The position numbers and the translations under genes are program-made. A DNA stretch of 8,254 bases from an uncultured Collinsella sp. (GTDB lineage Bacteria; Actinomycetota; Coriobacteriia; Coriobacteriales; Coriobacteriaceae), in contig URRT01000082.1 of assembly GCA_900550355.1 (NCBI GenBank), positions 1 to 8,254 on the forward strand, written 5' to 3'. Shown here in pieces: positions 1 through 6,676 of this stretch. Position 1 is the first letter of the stretch. Every line of letters begins with the position of its first letter. The notes below the pieces were generated by a model. That model searched no databases, had not been told where the DNA came from, and was given only the letters and a program-made list of their open reading frames with translations.

Positions 1-474
1 TTCGATGGTATAGCCCTCCACGCCGTCGGACTCCCAGCGCCAGCCCTGCTCATCGCCGTACTTCCGGGTGACGACGGTGATGTGGTCGGCCACCATGAAG
101 GCAGAGTAGAAGCCCACGCCAAACTGGCCGATGATGTCGACATCGGAGCCCTGTTGCTCGGCGTTCTCGGTCTTAAACTCCTCGGAGCCGGAATGGGCGA
201 TGGTGCCCAGATTGCGCTCGAGCTCCTCGGCGGTCATGCCAATGCCGTTATCCGAGATGGTAATGGTGCGGGCGTCTTTATCAAAAGAGACGCGAATAGC
301 CAGGTCGCCCTGGTCGAGCTTGACACTCGGATCCTGCAGGCTCTTAAAGTTGAGCTTGTCGACGGCATCGCTCGCGTTGGAGATAAGCTCGCGCAGGAAG
401 ATTTCCTTATTGGTGTAGATGGAGTTGATCATGAGGTCGAGCAGTTTTTTGCTCTCGGTCTTAAATTGACGCAT
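1..474 (-). CDS. htpG: Chaperone HtpG (Hsp90 family), N-terminal part, cut by window edge
   Basis: HtpG is the bacterial Hsp90, a cytosolic ATP-driven dimeric chaperone. The 158 codons present encode most of the N-terminal GHKL ATPase domain. Visible motifs are the ATP-binding helix with E29, N33 and D36 (FLRELISNASDA), the DNGIGM loop at residues 75-80, the HSG lid motif around 94-96 and the glycine-rich GQFGVGFYS at 116-124. These match the family closely, so the identity is firm. The start is the ATG at 472-474, preceded by an AAAGGA ribosome binding site six bases upstream. The frame stays open to base 1, so the middle and C-terminal domains lie outside the window. The upstream gene ends 202 bases away, and the gap holds a strong hairpin that could control expression. 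No CIRCE (HrcA) or HAIR (HspR) heat-shock operator was seen in that gap. Confidence 0.97.
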   Translation of the reverse strand, partial: MRQFKTESKKLLDLMINSIYTNKEIFLRELISNASDAVDKLNFKSLQDPSVKLDQGDLAIRVSFDKDARTITISDNGIGMTAEELERNLGTIAHSGSEEFKTENAEQQGSDVDIIGQFGVGFYSAFMVADHITVVTRKYGDEQGWRWESDGVEGYTIE

Positions 475-498
475 GTGCAGTCCTTTCGCGCTACCCCC

Positions 499-539
499 GT
501 CCGCAAAAACGGCCCGGTTGCCCGAGCCGCATTGCAGAC
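499..539 (-). terminator. Terminator-like hairpin in the htpG leader
   Basis: Read on the minus strand, the bases from 529 to 510 form an 8-bp GC-rich stem (CGGCTCGG / CCGGGCCG, one G-U pair) closed by a GCAA tetraloop. It is followed at once by five T residues (509-505), the layout of an intrinsic terminator. The flanks can also pair (GTCTGC at 539-534 with GCGGAC at 504-499, plus two A-U pairs using part of the T tract), making a longer 41-base hairpin. Its U-tract ends about 30 bases before the htpG ATG, too close for a separate downstream promoter. It is therefore either an attenuator in the htpG leader or a leaky end for transcripts arriving from the acetyltransferase gene. Structure is seen; function is inferred. 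Confidence 0.55.
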
Positions 540-560
540 CTGCTATGTTCAGACTTAGAT

Positions 561-589
561 TTTATAACCCATTAGCGCGCATATATACA
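561..589 (-). promoter_or_regulatory. Weak candidate promoter for htpG
   Basis: The AT-rich patch upstream of htpG holds TATAAA on the minus strand (566-561) as a possible -10. A poor -35 candidate, TGTATA (589-584), lies 17 bases away and matches only three of six consensus bases. A start near 554 would give a leader of about 80 bases containing the hairpin at 499-539. The call rests mainly on local AT-richness in a GC-rich region. Confidence 0.3.
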
Positions 590-640
590 TACGGAATCGA
601 AAAACTGTATGTCCAAACGCTCTGATGCGCCAATTGCCAA

Positions 641-680
641 GGAGTGTCCCCGACTGCCGGCAGGAAAGGAACGTCCCTAT
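641..680. repeat. REP-like intergenic palindromic element
   Basis: On the minus strand this unit reads as two near-identical direct motifs, GGGACGTTCCTT (677-666) and GGGACACTCCTT (650-639), flanking a perfect 10-base palindrome, CTGCCGGCAG (654-663). The first motif starts right behind the acetyltransferase stop codon (TAG at 679-677 shares its G with the motif). The architecture resembles short dispersed palindromic repeats mobilised by REP-associated tyrosine transposases. Only one full copy is in the window, so its dispersed nature is inferred from its form, not shown. Confidence 0.45.
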
Positions 681-1177
681 CTGCCATCTACGCGCTTGGC
701 CATCCAAACATGGGGCTGGCCCTCGTCTTCGTAGTCCACCGGGGCAATCTGCGTGTAACCCGCCTTGGCATAGAGTGGTAGCACGTATTCCTGCGCGTGC
801 AGCTTAATGAGCTTGGCGCCGGCATCACGCGCGCACGTATCACTGGCCTCGACAATCTTGCTCGCCAAACCGCGACGGCGCATGCTCGGCAGCACGGCCA
901 CGCGCCCCATAATGTAGGTCTCCCCCGCCGCGACGCCTTCGTCCAAGTCGCACGCCGGCGACATCGGAGCCTCTGCGTCAGCTGCGCGCTCAAGCTCTTC
1001 GGGAAACACGCGCGAGCAACCGGCAAGCTCGCCGTCTACATAGAGCGTCACATGAATGCAGTTCGGATCCTCGTCGATAGCGTCAAACTCGTTCTCGTAG
1101 CCCTGCTCGTCCATAAAAACGACGCGGCGCACCAACGCCGCGTCATCAAAGCATCCCGTCTTAAGTTGGATATCCAT
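677..1177 (-). CDS. GNAT-family N-acetyltransferase
   Basis: A cytosolic acetyl-CoA-dependent acetyltransferase of 166 residues; the substrate cannot be told from sequence. The fold signature is clear: strand beta4 (YIMGRVAVLP, 88-97) leads into the acetyl-CoA pyrophosphate-binding loop RRRGLA (100-105, the R-x-x-G-x-A pattern), followed by the usual helix and the LYAKAGY segment near the C-terminus that is common in GNAT proteins. The N-terminal part, with VRRVVFMDEQGY and later GELAGCSRV, resembles the YjcF/ElaA type. An acidic insertion at about residues 60-87 lengthens the beta3-beta4 loop. The start was set at the ATG at 1177-1175, because AAAGGG sits six bases upstream; the longer TTG start at 1195 has no such site. 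It follows cpsB by 39 bases and could be cotranscribed. Both flanks carry GGGAC repeats. Confidence 0.85.
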   Translation of the reverse strand: MDIQLKTGCFDDAALVRRVVFMDEQGYENEFDAIDEDPNCIHVTLYVDGELAGCSRVFPEELERAADAEAPMSPACDLDEGVAAGETYIMGRVAVLPSMRRRGLASKIVEASDTCARDAGAKLIKLHAQEYVLPLYAKAGYTQIAPVDYEDEGQPHVWMAKRVDGR

Positions 1178-1202
1178 GGCTGCCCTTTCATTCAATGCGA
1201 AC

Positions 1203-1220
1203 GTTAGGGACAGATTTTAG
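1203..1220. repeat. Short GGGACA repeat at the end of cpsB
   Basis: The plus strand reads TTAGGGACAGATTTTAG at 1204-1220, overlapping the cpsB stop (TAA, complement of 1219-1217). It shares TAGGGAC with the element after the acetyltransferase gene, in the opposite orientation. The two copies (673-679 and 1205-1211) thus form an inverted pair around that gene. The shared core is only seven bases, so the relation is suggestive. Confidence 0.3.
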
Positions 1221-1867
1221 CGAAAATGAGCTCCGCGCACGCTAAACTTCGCGCGAGCCTTCGCCAGGCAGTCGTAATGACCCACGTTATGGGCATCGCT
1301 CGCGATGAAGCTGTACAGGTTCTGATCGAACAGGCGCTGTGCCGGCTTTTTCTCGCGACCAAAGCGACCGCCGGCAATAAAGTCCGCCGAAGCCTGCAGC
1401 TTGCAGCCCATATCGACCAGGCGCTCCGCCACGCTTACATCCTTTTGAACCGCACGATAGCGCTCAGGATGAGCGATGATCACCTGGTAGCCACGGCACT
1501 GCAAATCGTAAATCGTGTTCTCGTACTCTCTAAACGCATACGCATCGGCATGCGTCGAAAGCTCGAGCAGAAACTCGTTGGTCCCATCGAAATGCAAGTG
1601 ATCCGCGGCATCGATACCAAGCTCAACGAGCTTTCGATGATTGACCTCGAAGCCCATCTGGAGCGGAAAACCGTCAGCGTTATCGCGCAGCAGCTCAAAG
1701 GCATCCCACATCTTGTCGTAATCAAAATAGGGATCACGGCAGTGAGGAGTGCAAACGATTCTGGTTACACCGGCCCGCTTGGCAGCCTCGAGCATCGCCA
1801 AGCTCTCTTCGAGATCGGCGGCGCCGTCGTCTACACCCGGCAAGATATGGCAATGAATGTCACGCAT
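1217..1867 (-). CDS. cpsB: PHP-type tyrosine-protein phosphatase CpsB/CapC/YwqE family
   Basis: A manganese-type phosphatase of the PHP fold that removes phosphate from the tyrosine-rich tail of the CpsD kinase and so resets capsule or exopolysaccharide control. The metal-site motifs are in order: HCHILPG (H5, H7), VDDGA (12-16), CTPH (H42), FEVN (E74), AHPER (H133, R136) and SDAHN (D191, H193). All expected ligands are visible, so it should be active. The start is the ATG at 1867-1865 with AAGG upstream, 17 bases after cpsD. At 216 residues it is somewhat shorter than family members, which are commonly about 240-255; the missing part is the C-terminal helix after SDAHN, and the stop falls at a short repeat. 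In streptococci cpsB precedes cpsC and cpsD; here it comes last. Confidence 0.92.
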   Translation of the reverse strand: MRDIHCHILPGVDDGAADLEESLAMLEAAKRAGVTRIVCTPHCRDPYFDYDKMWDAFELLRDNADGFPLQMGFEVNHRKLVELGIDAADHLHFDGTNEFLLELSTHADAYAFREYENTIYDLQCRGYQVIIAHPERYRAVQKDVSVAERLVDMGCKLQASADFIAGGRFGREKKPAQRLFDQNLYSFIASDAHNVGHYDCLAKARAKFSVRGAHFR

Positions 1868-1884
1868 AGGTCAGCCTTAATCAA

Positions 1885-2622
1885 CTAAACGTTTGCTCGG
1901 TTGGTGAAGATGCCCTTTTTGGAAGTGCCCTGATCGTCGGAGCCCTTCTTAACCTCCTTACCGTCCTTGGTGTAGTAAGAATAGTAGTACTCGCTGGTCT
2001 CGGTCTCACAGTAATTCATGACGGTACCGATGAGCTTGACCTTCTCGGACTTCTTAAGCTGGGCGATAGCGTTGAGCGCCTCTTCGCGCTTGGTAAAGTC
2101 CTCGCGCACCACGAACAGCGCGCCGTCGGTCAAGCTGGCAATCTCAGCAGCATCGATGAAGGTGCCGACCGGAGGAGCATCGAAGATGACGTACTGGAAC
2201 TTGGCGGACAGTGCCTTTACCAGCTTGGCAAAGCGATGGGAGACGATGATGTCGGCAGGATTGGGAATGTGCGGCTCGGCATCGAGGAAGTAGAAGTTCT
2301 TCTGACCCGTCTCGACAATTGCCTGGTCAATGGAGATCTGCTCGGAAAGGACCGCATAGAGTCCGCCGCGCGAACGAACGCCGAGCATATCGGAAAGGGA
2401 CCTGCGGCGCATATCGGCCTCGACCAGGAGCACGGACTTGCCGCTCGTGGCGATTGCCTGAGCAAGGTTAATGGAAACCGTAGACTTGCCCTCGTTGGGA
2501 ATCGAGGAGGTAACGGTGATGGTGCGAATGGGGTCATCCACGCTCGCAAAGCGGATGTTGGCCAGAAGGGTCTTGGCGGCATTCTGTACAACGAGCTTAT
2601 CGGTGTTCTTTGCCTTAGCCAT
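1885..2622 (-). CDS. cpsD: Bacterial tyrosine kinase CpsD/CapB (BY-kinase), stand-alone form
   Basis: A cytosolic P-loop autokinase that, with its membrane partner CpsC, regulates polysaccharide polymerisation and export. The 245 residues show a Walker A (SSIPNEGKST, 39-48), a Walker A' region (VLLVEADMRR, 64-73) and a Walker B (YVIFDAPPV, 144-152). A tyrosine cluster, YYYSYY (212-217), is the usual autophosphorylation site. Two features deviate. The first aspartate of Walker A' is glutamate (E68). The ExxRxxR oligomerisation motif near the N-terminus reads NxxKxxL (14-20). A 28-residue lysine-rich tail follows the tyrosines, where many relatives end soon after them. The ATG start lies two bases after the cpsC stop, and its AAAGGTGG binding site is within the last cpsC codons, so translation is likely coupled. 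Confidence 0.93.
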   Translation of the reverse strand: MAKAKNTDKLVVQNAAKTLLANIRFASVDDPIRTITVTSSIPNEGKSTVSINLAQAIATSGKSVLLVEADMRRRSLSDMLGVRSRGGLYAVLSEQISIDQAIVETGQKNFYFLDAEPHIPNPADIIVSHRFAKLVKALSAKFQYVIFDAPPVGTFIDAAEIASLTDGALFVVREDFTKREEALNAIAQLKKSEKVKLIGTVMNYCETETSEYYYSYYTKDGKEVKKGSDDQGTSKKGIFTNRANV

Positions 2623-2624
2623 GC

Positions 2625-3281
2625 CTATTTACCACCTTTCATAGCCGGAATTCGGCCAACAACGGGAATACCCAGGAGCTCTTCTGCCTCTTCGGCACCG
2701 CGGATGCGGGTATTGAGCATGTCTGCCAAAACGACATAGGCAACTGCGATAAAGATACCGGCGAGGAACGCGACGGCAATATACAGCGTGCGCTTGGGGC
2801 CGCTGGGGGCTTCGGGGGTCTTAGCCTCGTCGATAACGTTGATGCTCTGGGCAGCGCCGACGTTCTGAGCGACCGTACTCACCGAGCTGGCCATGGCCTT
2901 TGCGACCTTAGCCGTCTCCTTGGCATCGGTGCCGGTAACCGAAAGCGTAATGACACGCGTGGTGGTCTCGGAGGAAACAGACACCTTGTAGTCATCCAGA
3001 TCGGTGAGGCCCAATTCATTGGCTGCACCGCTCTTAACGCTATCGCTATCCAGCAGCGTGGCGATATCGTTGGAAAGCATCTGGCTCGCCGAGAGATCGT
3101 TGTAGCTCATCTGACCGCTATCGTCGGTCTTGGCGAGAATGTACATGCTCGTCGTCGCGGTGTAGGTGTTGTCCATCGCAACGAAGGACACGATGCCCAT
3201 GGCGATCGCGCAGACCACCGGAAGGGTGATGACCAGCTTGAGGTGCTTTTTGAGCAGCTGGAACAGTTCGAGAAGGGTCAT
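2625..3281 (-). CDS. cpsC: Wzz/CpsC chain-length and kinase-activator membrane protein
   Basis: The membrane partner of the CpsD kinase; it presents a cytosolic segment that activates the kinase and helps set polymer chain length. The 218 residues have the classic layout: a short N-terminal tail (LLELFQLLKKH), a first membrane helix at about 16-36, an external domain of about 130 residues rich in Ser and Thr, a proline-containing motif (P156, P159, P162) just before the second helix at about 166-186, and a cytosolic tail ending in LLGIPVVGRIP. This is the split, Gram-positive arrangement in which adaptor and kinase are separate proteins. The ATG at 3281-3279 has AAAGG nine bases upstream. It is first in the operon, with an inverted-repeat-rich region before it. 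Confidence 0.93.
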   Translation of the reverse strand: MTLLELFQLLKKHLKLVITLPVVCAIAMGIVSFVAMDNTYTATTSMYILAKTDDSGQMSYNDLSASQMLSNDIATLLDSDSVKSGAANELGLTDLDDYKVSVSSETTTRVITLSVTGTDAKETAKVAKAMASSVSTVAQNVGAAQSINVIDEAKTPEAPSGPKRTLYIAVAFLAGIFIAVAYVVLADMLNTRIRGAEEAEELLGIPVVGRIPAMKGGK

Positions 3282-3313
3282 GCAGCTTGCCTTTCATTTC
3301 CCCAGTTCGGATT

Positions 3314-3416
3314 GACAAAACTGTCCGTATGTTATCGCATCTTTTTACCGAGACCAAACTCTATACATAAGAAACAGGCTCTCCTGTAAAAATGTCGGAA
3401 GCAATCGTAAAATTGC
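3314..3416 (-). promoter_or_regulatory. Candidate promoter and operators of the cps regulatory operon
   Basis: On the minus strand, TTTACA (3390-3385) as -35 and TGTATA (3367-3362) as -10 lie 17 bases apart, about 80 bases ahead of cpsC. Three inverted repeats lie in and around it: GCAAT-N6-ATTGC (3401-3416) just upstream, ACAGG-N4-CCTGT (3374-3387) overlapping the -35 and spacer, and GACA-N4-TGTC (3314-3325) in the leader. The middle one is well placed for a repressor. The repeats are seen; promoter and operator roles are inferred. Confidence 0.4.
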
Positions 3417-3422
3417 ACAACA

Positions 3423-3451
3423 ACGCCGCACCCGAAAGTCAAATGCGGCGT
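3423..3451 (-). terminator. Probable weak terminator after phoR
   Basis: An 8-bp perfect stem (ACGCCGCA / TGCGGCGT, arms 3444-3451 and 3423-3430) with a 13-base loop begins about 25 bases after the phoR stop. The following bases, TTGTTGTGC, are only moderately T-rich, so termination may be incomplete. It separates phoR from the cps operon that starts at 3281. Confidence 0.5.
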
Positions 3452-3476
3452 CTACATCAATATCTATGTTGTATCG

Positions 3477-4901
3477 CTATGCGAATGGTTCGTCCTGCTG
3501 TATGGGAAACGTCACCGTAATGGTGGTTCCCACGCCCAACTCGCTCGACAGATCGAGCGTGGCGTGATGATACAGGGCCGCATGCTTGACAATGGCAAGC
3601 CCCAGGCCGGTTCCGCCGCGTGCCTTGGACCTACTCTTGTCCACGCGATAGAACCGCTCAAATACCTTGCCCTGTTCTTCAGGCGCGATACCGATTCCCG
3701 TGTCGGCGACAGCGAGGAACGGATGGCCTTCGTCGTTGGTGCCGCACTGCAGCGTAACCGTACCGCCGGGCCGATTGTAGCGGATGGCGTTGCTTGCCAG
3801 ATTATAGATGAGCTCGTCGACCAAGCGCGACACGCCTTCGATGACCACAGGCTTGGTCTCATGACTTATCGTCACATTCGCCTGACGGGCAACCTGTTCA
3901 AGACGCTGCTCAACCGCGTAGATCGCACGCGAGAGCTCAATAGGCTCCGTGGACCCAATGGGCACTGCCTCGCCTTCAGTTGCACGTTCGGCCTCGTCCA
4001 AGTTAGACAGCGTAAGGATGTCGTTGACAAGCGCTGCCAAGCGGCCCGCCTCACGATAGATGCGACCGCCAAAGTTGCGCAGGTCGTCCTCGCCCTCGAC
4101 CATGCCATTTGCGATGAGCTCGGCATAGCCCGAAATCGCCGTAAGCGGCGTCTTGAGCTCATGGGTGATATTCGCCGTGAACTCGCGGCGCATACGGTCG
4201 CTGTCCGCTAGCACCGCCATTTGGCGCTTGAGTTCCTGGCGCTGCGACTCGATACGCTCAAGCATGGGGACCATCTCGGCATAGGCGTGCTCATAGCTAC
4301 GGCGTGGGTGGTCCAAATCCACCTCTTGCAACGGCGCGATGATGGCACGGGACTCACGGCGCGCCATAAAAAACGAGAGTACCGCACCCGCTGCTGCGAT
4401 AAGCAGCATCGGCGCCAGCATCGACAGCAAAATCGCCGCAACGCCAGGCTGGGCCTGCGCCAAGCGGACGACCTGGCCGTTATCAAGGGTGACGGCGCGA
4501 TACAGCATAATCTCGTCGAGTGTAGAGCTTGCGCGCTCCGCGGAACCCGAACCACTCTCAAAGGCCTCGATGACCTCGGGGCGATCGCCATGGTTGGGCA
4601 GTGTGGAAGGCGACGCCTCGTTGTCGTAGGCGACCGATCCATCCTTGTTAATCAGCGTGATGCGCAAGTCCTCGCGATCGAGGCTACGCAAGAACGGGAT
4701 GGGCTCCTGCTGCTCGTCGAGGGCGGCAGCAATGAGCTCAGTTTCCTGCGCCAGATTGGCACTCGTGGCATCCGCCAAAGTGTTTTGCACAAAGAACGCA
4801 CCCAGCACCGTAAACGCCACGATAACCGCCATGGCGCAGACAAAGATCGTCACAAAAACGCGGTGCGACAGCGTATGTTTTCCCTGGGGGGCGAAGACCA
4901 C
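3477..4901 (-). CDS. phoR: Sensor histidine kinase PhoR (phosphate regulon type)
   Basis: A membrane sensor kinase that phosphorylates PhoB. The 474 residues comprise a first membrane helix (about 15-38), an external sensor domain of about 115 residues (with ITLINKDGSVAYD and NHGDRPEV, typical of PhoR-like kinases), a second helix (about 155-179), and a short linker (IIAPLQEVDLDHP) with a helical stretch. Then come the H-box ITHELKTP with phospho-acceptor H247, the N-box around N367 and N371, the D400-TGIG G1 box, the F-box (FERFY, 414-418) and the GGTGLGL G2 box (429-435). All catalytic motifs are intact. The start is GTG at 4901-4899, three bases after the phoB stop; its binding site, GGAGGGG, spans the last phoB codons, which indicates coupled translation. 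Phosphate as signal is inferred from homology and from the pstB and phoB neighbours. Confidence 0.9.
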   Translation of the reverse strand: MVFAPQGKHTLSHRVFVTIFVCAMAVIVAFTVLGAFFVQNTLADATSANLAQETELIAAALDEQQEPIPFLRSLDREDLRITLINKDGSVAYDNEASPSTLPNHGDRPEVIEAFESGSGSAERASSTLDEIMLYRAVTLDNGQVVRLAQAQPGVAAILLSMLAPMLLIAAAGAVLSFFMARRESRAIIAPLQEVDLDHPRRSYEHAYAEMVPMLERIESQRQELKRQMAVLADSDRMRREFTANITHELKTPLTAISGYAELIANGMVEGEDDLRNFGGRIYREAGRLAALVNDILTLSNLDEAERATEGEAVPIGSTEPIELSRAIYAVEQRLEQVARQANVTISHETKPVVIEGVSRLVDELIYNLASNAIRYNRPGGTVTLQCGTNDEGHPFLAVADTGIGIAPEEQGKVFERFYRVDKSRSKARGGTGLGLAIVKHAALYHHATLDLSSELGVGTTITVTFPIQQDEPFA

Positions 4902-4904
4902 GGG

Positions 4905-5633
4905 TTACCCCTCCGATGCGGTGGCCGCGGTGTCGTCGCCTTCGGCACCATCACCGGCAGAAGGCTCGGCCAGGCGATAACCCACGCCGCGCACGGTCTC
5001 GATGGCGCTGGCATGCTCGCCCAGTTTTTGGCGAAGCGTCTGCACGTGCACGTCAACGGTGCGCGAACCGCCGTCGAAGTCCCAGCCCCACACGCTCTGC
5101 AGCAACGACTCGCGGGTAAAGACCACGCCGGGCTTGCGCATGAGGTACTCGAGCAGGTCGAACTCGCGCAGGGTGAGCTTAAGCGGCTCGCCGGCAACGG
5201 TCACCTCGCGATGGCTGGGCGAAAGCACGATGTCGCCCACGCTGAGCACATCGCTCGCCTGCTTGACCATGCCGCCGCGACGCAGCAGTGCGCGGCAGCG
5301 GCTCGCAAGCTCCATGAGCGAAAACGGCTTAGTCAGGTAATCGTCGGCACCGCCATCGAGCGCCATCACCTTGTCGAGTTCGGTGTCCTTGGCGGTAAGC
5401 ATCATGATGGGCACCGTCGCCGTCAGGCGATCGGCACGCAGGCGACGCATAATCGCCAAGCCATCGGTGTCGGGCAGCATGATATCGAGCAGCACAGCAT
5501 CGGGCACCCGTCGCGCCACGGCAGCTTTAAACTCGCCATCGCACGAAAAGCCCTCGGCCTCGATTCCCTGCTTGCGCAGCGCGTAGACTGTCAAATCCCT
5601 GATGTTGTCATCGTCCTCGACATAATAGATCAT
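4905..5633 (-). CDS. phoB: Response regulator PhoB (OmpR/PhoB family)
   Basis: A DNA-binding regulator paired with PhoR, expected to control phosphate-starvation genes. The 242 residues have a receiver domain at about 1-115, with the acidic pocket (E6, D7, D8), phospho-acceptor D50 (LLDIMLP), switch T80 and K102 (TKPF). A winged-helix domain at about 130-225 includes LTLREFDLLEYL, the recognition-helix region RTVDVHVQTLRQKLG and the closing wing VRGVGYRL. The last 17 residues are an acidic, Ala/Gly-rich tail with no known motif. The ATG at 5633-5631 has AAAGGGG six bases upstream. It follows pstB by 64 bases, which suggests at least partial cotranscription. PhoB rather than another family member is supported by the neighbouring pstB and PhoR-type kinase. 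Confidence 0.9.
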   Translation of the reverse strand: MIYYVEDDDNIRDLTVYALRKQGIEAEGFSCDGEFKAAVARRVPDAVLLDIMLPDTDGLAIMRRLRADRLTATVPIMMLTAKDTELDKVMALDGGADDYLTKPFSLMELASRCRALLRRGGMVKQASDVLSVGDIVLSPSHREVTVAGEPLKLTLREFDLLEYLMRKPGVVFTRESLLQSVWGWDFDGGSRTVDVHVQTLRQKLGEHASAIETVRGVGYRLAEPSAGDGAEGDDTAATASEG

Positions 5634-5646
5634 GTTGAACCCCTTT

Positions 5647-5687
5647 GCGGCCGATATGACCGCATCTTAACCCTAAAGGCACCTTTA
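5647..5687 (-). promoter_or_regulatory. Palindrome and leader hairpin between pstB and phoB
   Basis: The 64-base gap holds the 14-base inverted repeat TAAAGGCACCTTTA (5674-5687). It is followed, in the direction of transcription, by a TAAGAT that could serve as a weak -10 (5669-5664), and a 6-bp hairpin (GCGGTC / GGCCGC, arms 5658-5663 and 5647-5652) directly abutting the phoB binding site at 5646-5640. There is no T tract after the hairpin, so it is not a terminator. An operator or processing site is possible, but no established Pho-box consensus was recognised. Confidence 0.35.
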
Positions 5688-5697
5688 CTAGATGGTA

Positions 5698-6573
<876 letters not shown>

Positions 6574-6587
6574 ACCGCATACCTCCA

Positions 6588-6655
6588 TATCGATATCAAT
6601 TCAGCAGTATCGATAGTAGGAATCGCGGCTCATACGTACGTGAGCACATTGTCAA
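6588..6655 (-). promoter_or_regulatory. Promoter-like region with paired octamers ahead of pstB
   Basis: On the minus strand a perfect TTGACA (6655-6650) is followed after 15 bases by TATGAG (6634-6629), a plausible though short-spaced promoter. Downstream, in the leader, are two copies of the self-complementary octamer TATCGATA (6608-6615 and 6588-6595), 20 bases apart centre to centre, or about two helical turns. Such spacing suits a dimeric or paired DNA-binding protein on one face of the helix. The second copy ends just before the GGAGGT binding site. Confidence 0.45.
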
Positions 6656-6676
6656 GTGTTTGTAAGGGCACGCTGG

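Noticed and set aside
82..558. A 158-codon open frame on the plus strand over the start of htpG
   Set aside because: The opposite strand encodes an intact HtpG ATPase domain; this frame has no features.
475..676. CIRCE or HAIR heat-shock operator ahead of htpG
   Set aside because: Neither TTAGCACTC-N9-GAGTGCTAA nor CTTGAGT-N7-ACTCAAG, nor a close match, was seen.
1178..1195. Longer acetyltransferase beginning at TTG 1195
   Set aside because: The ATG at 1177 has an AAAGGG binding site at good spacing; the TTG has none and the added six residues carry no fold signal.
1226..1888. A 220-codon open frame on the plus strand, antisense to cpsB
   Set aside because: It is a shadow of a clear PHP phosphatase gene and has no recognisable motif.
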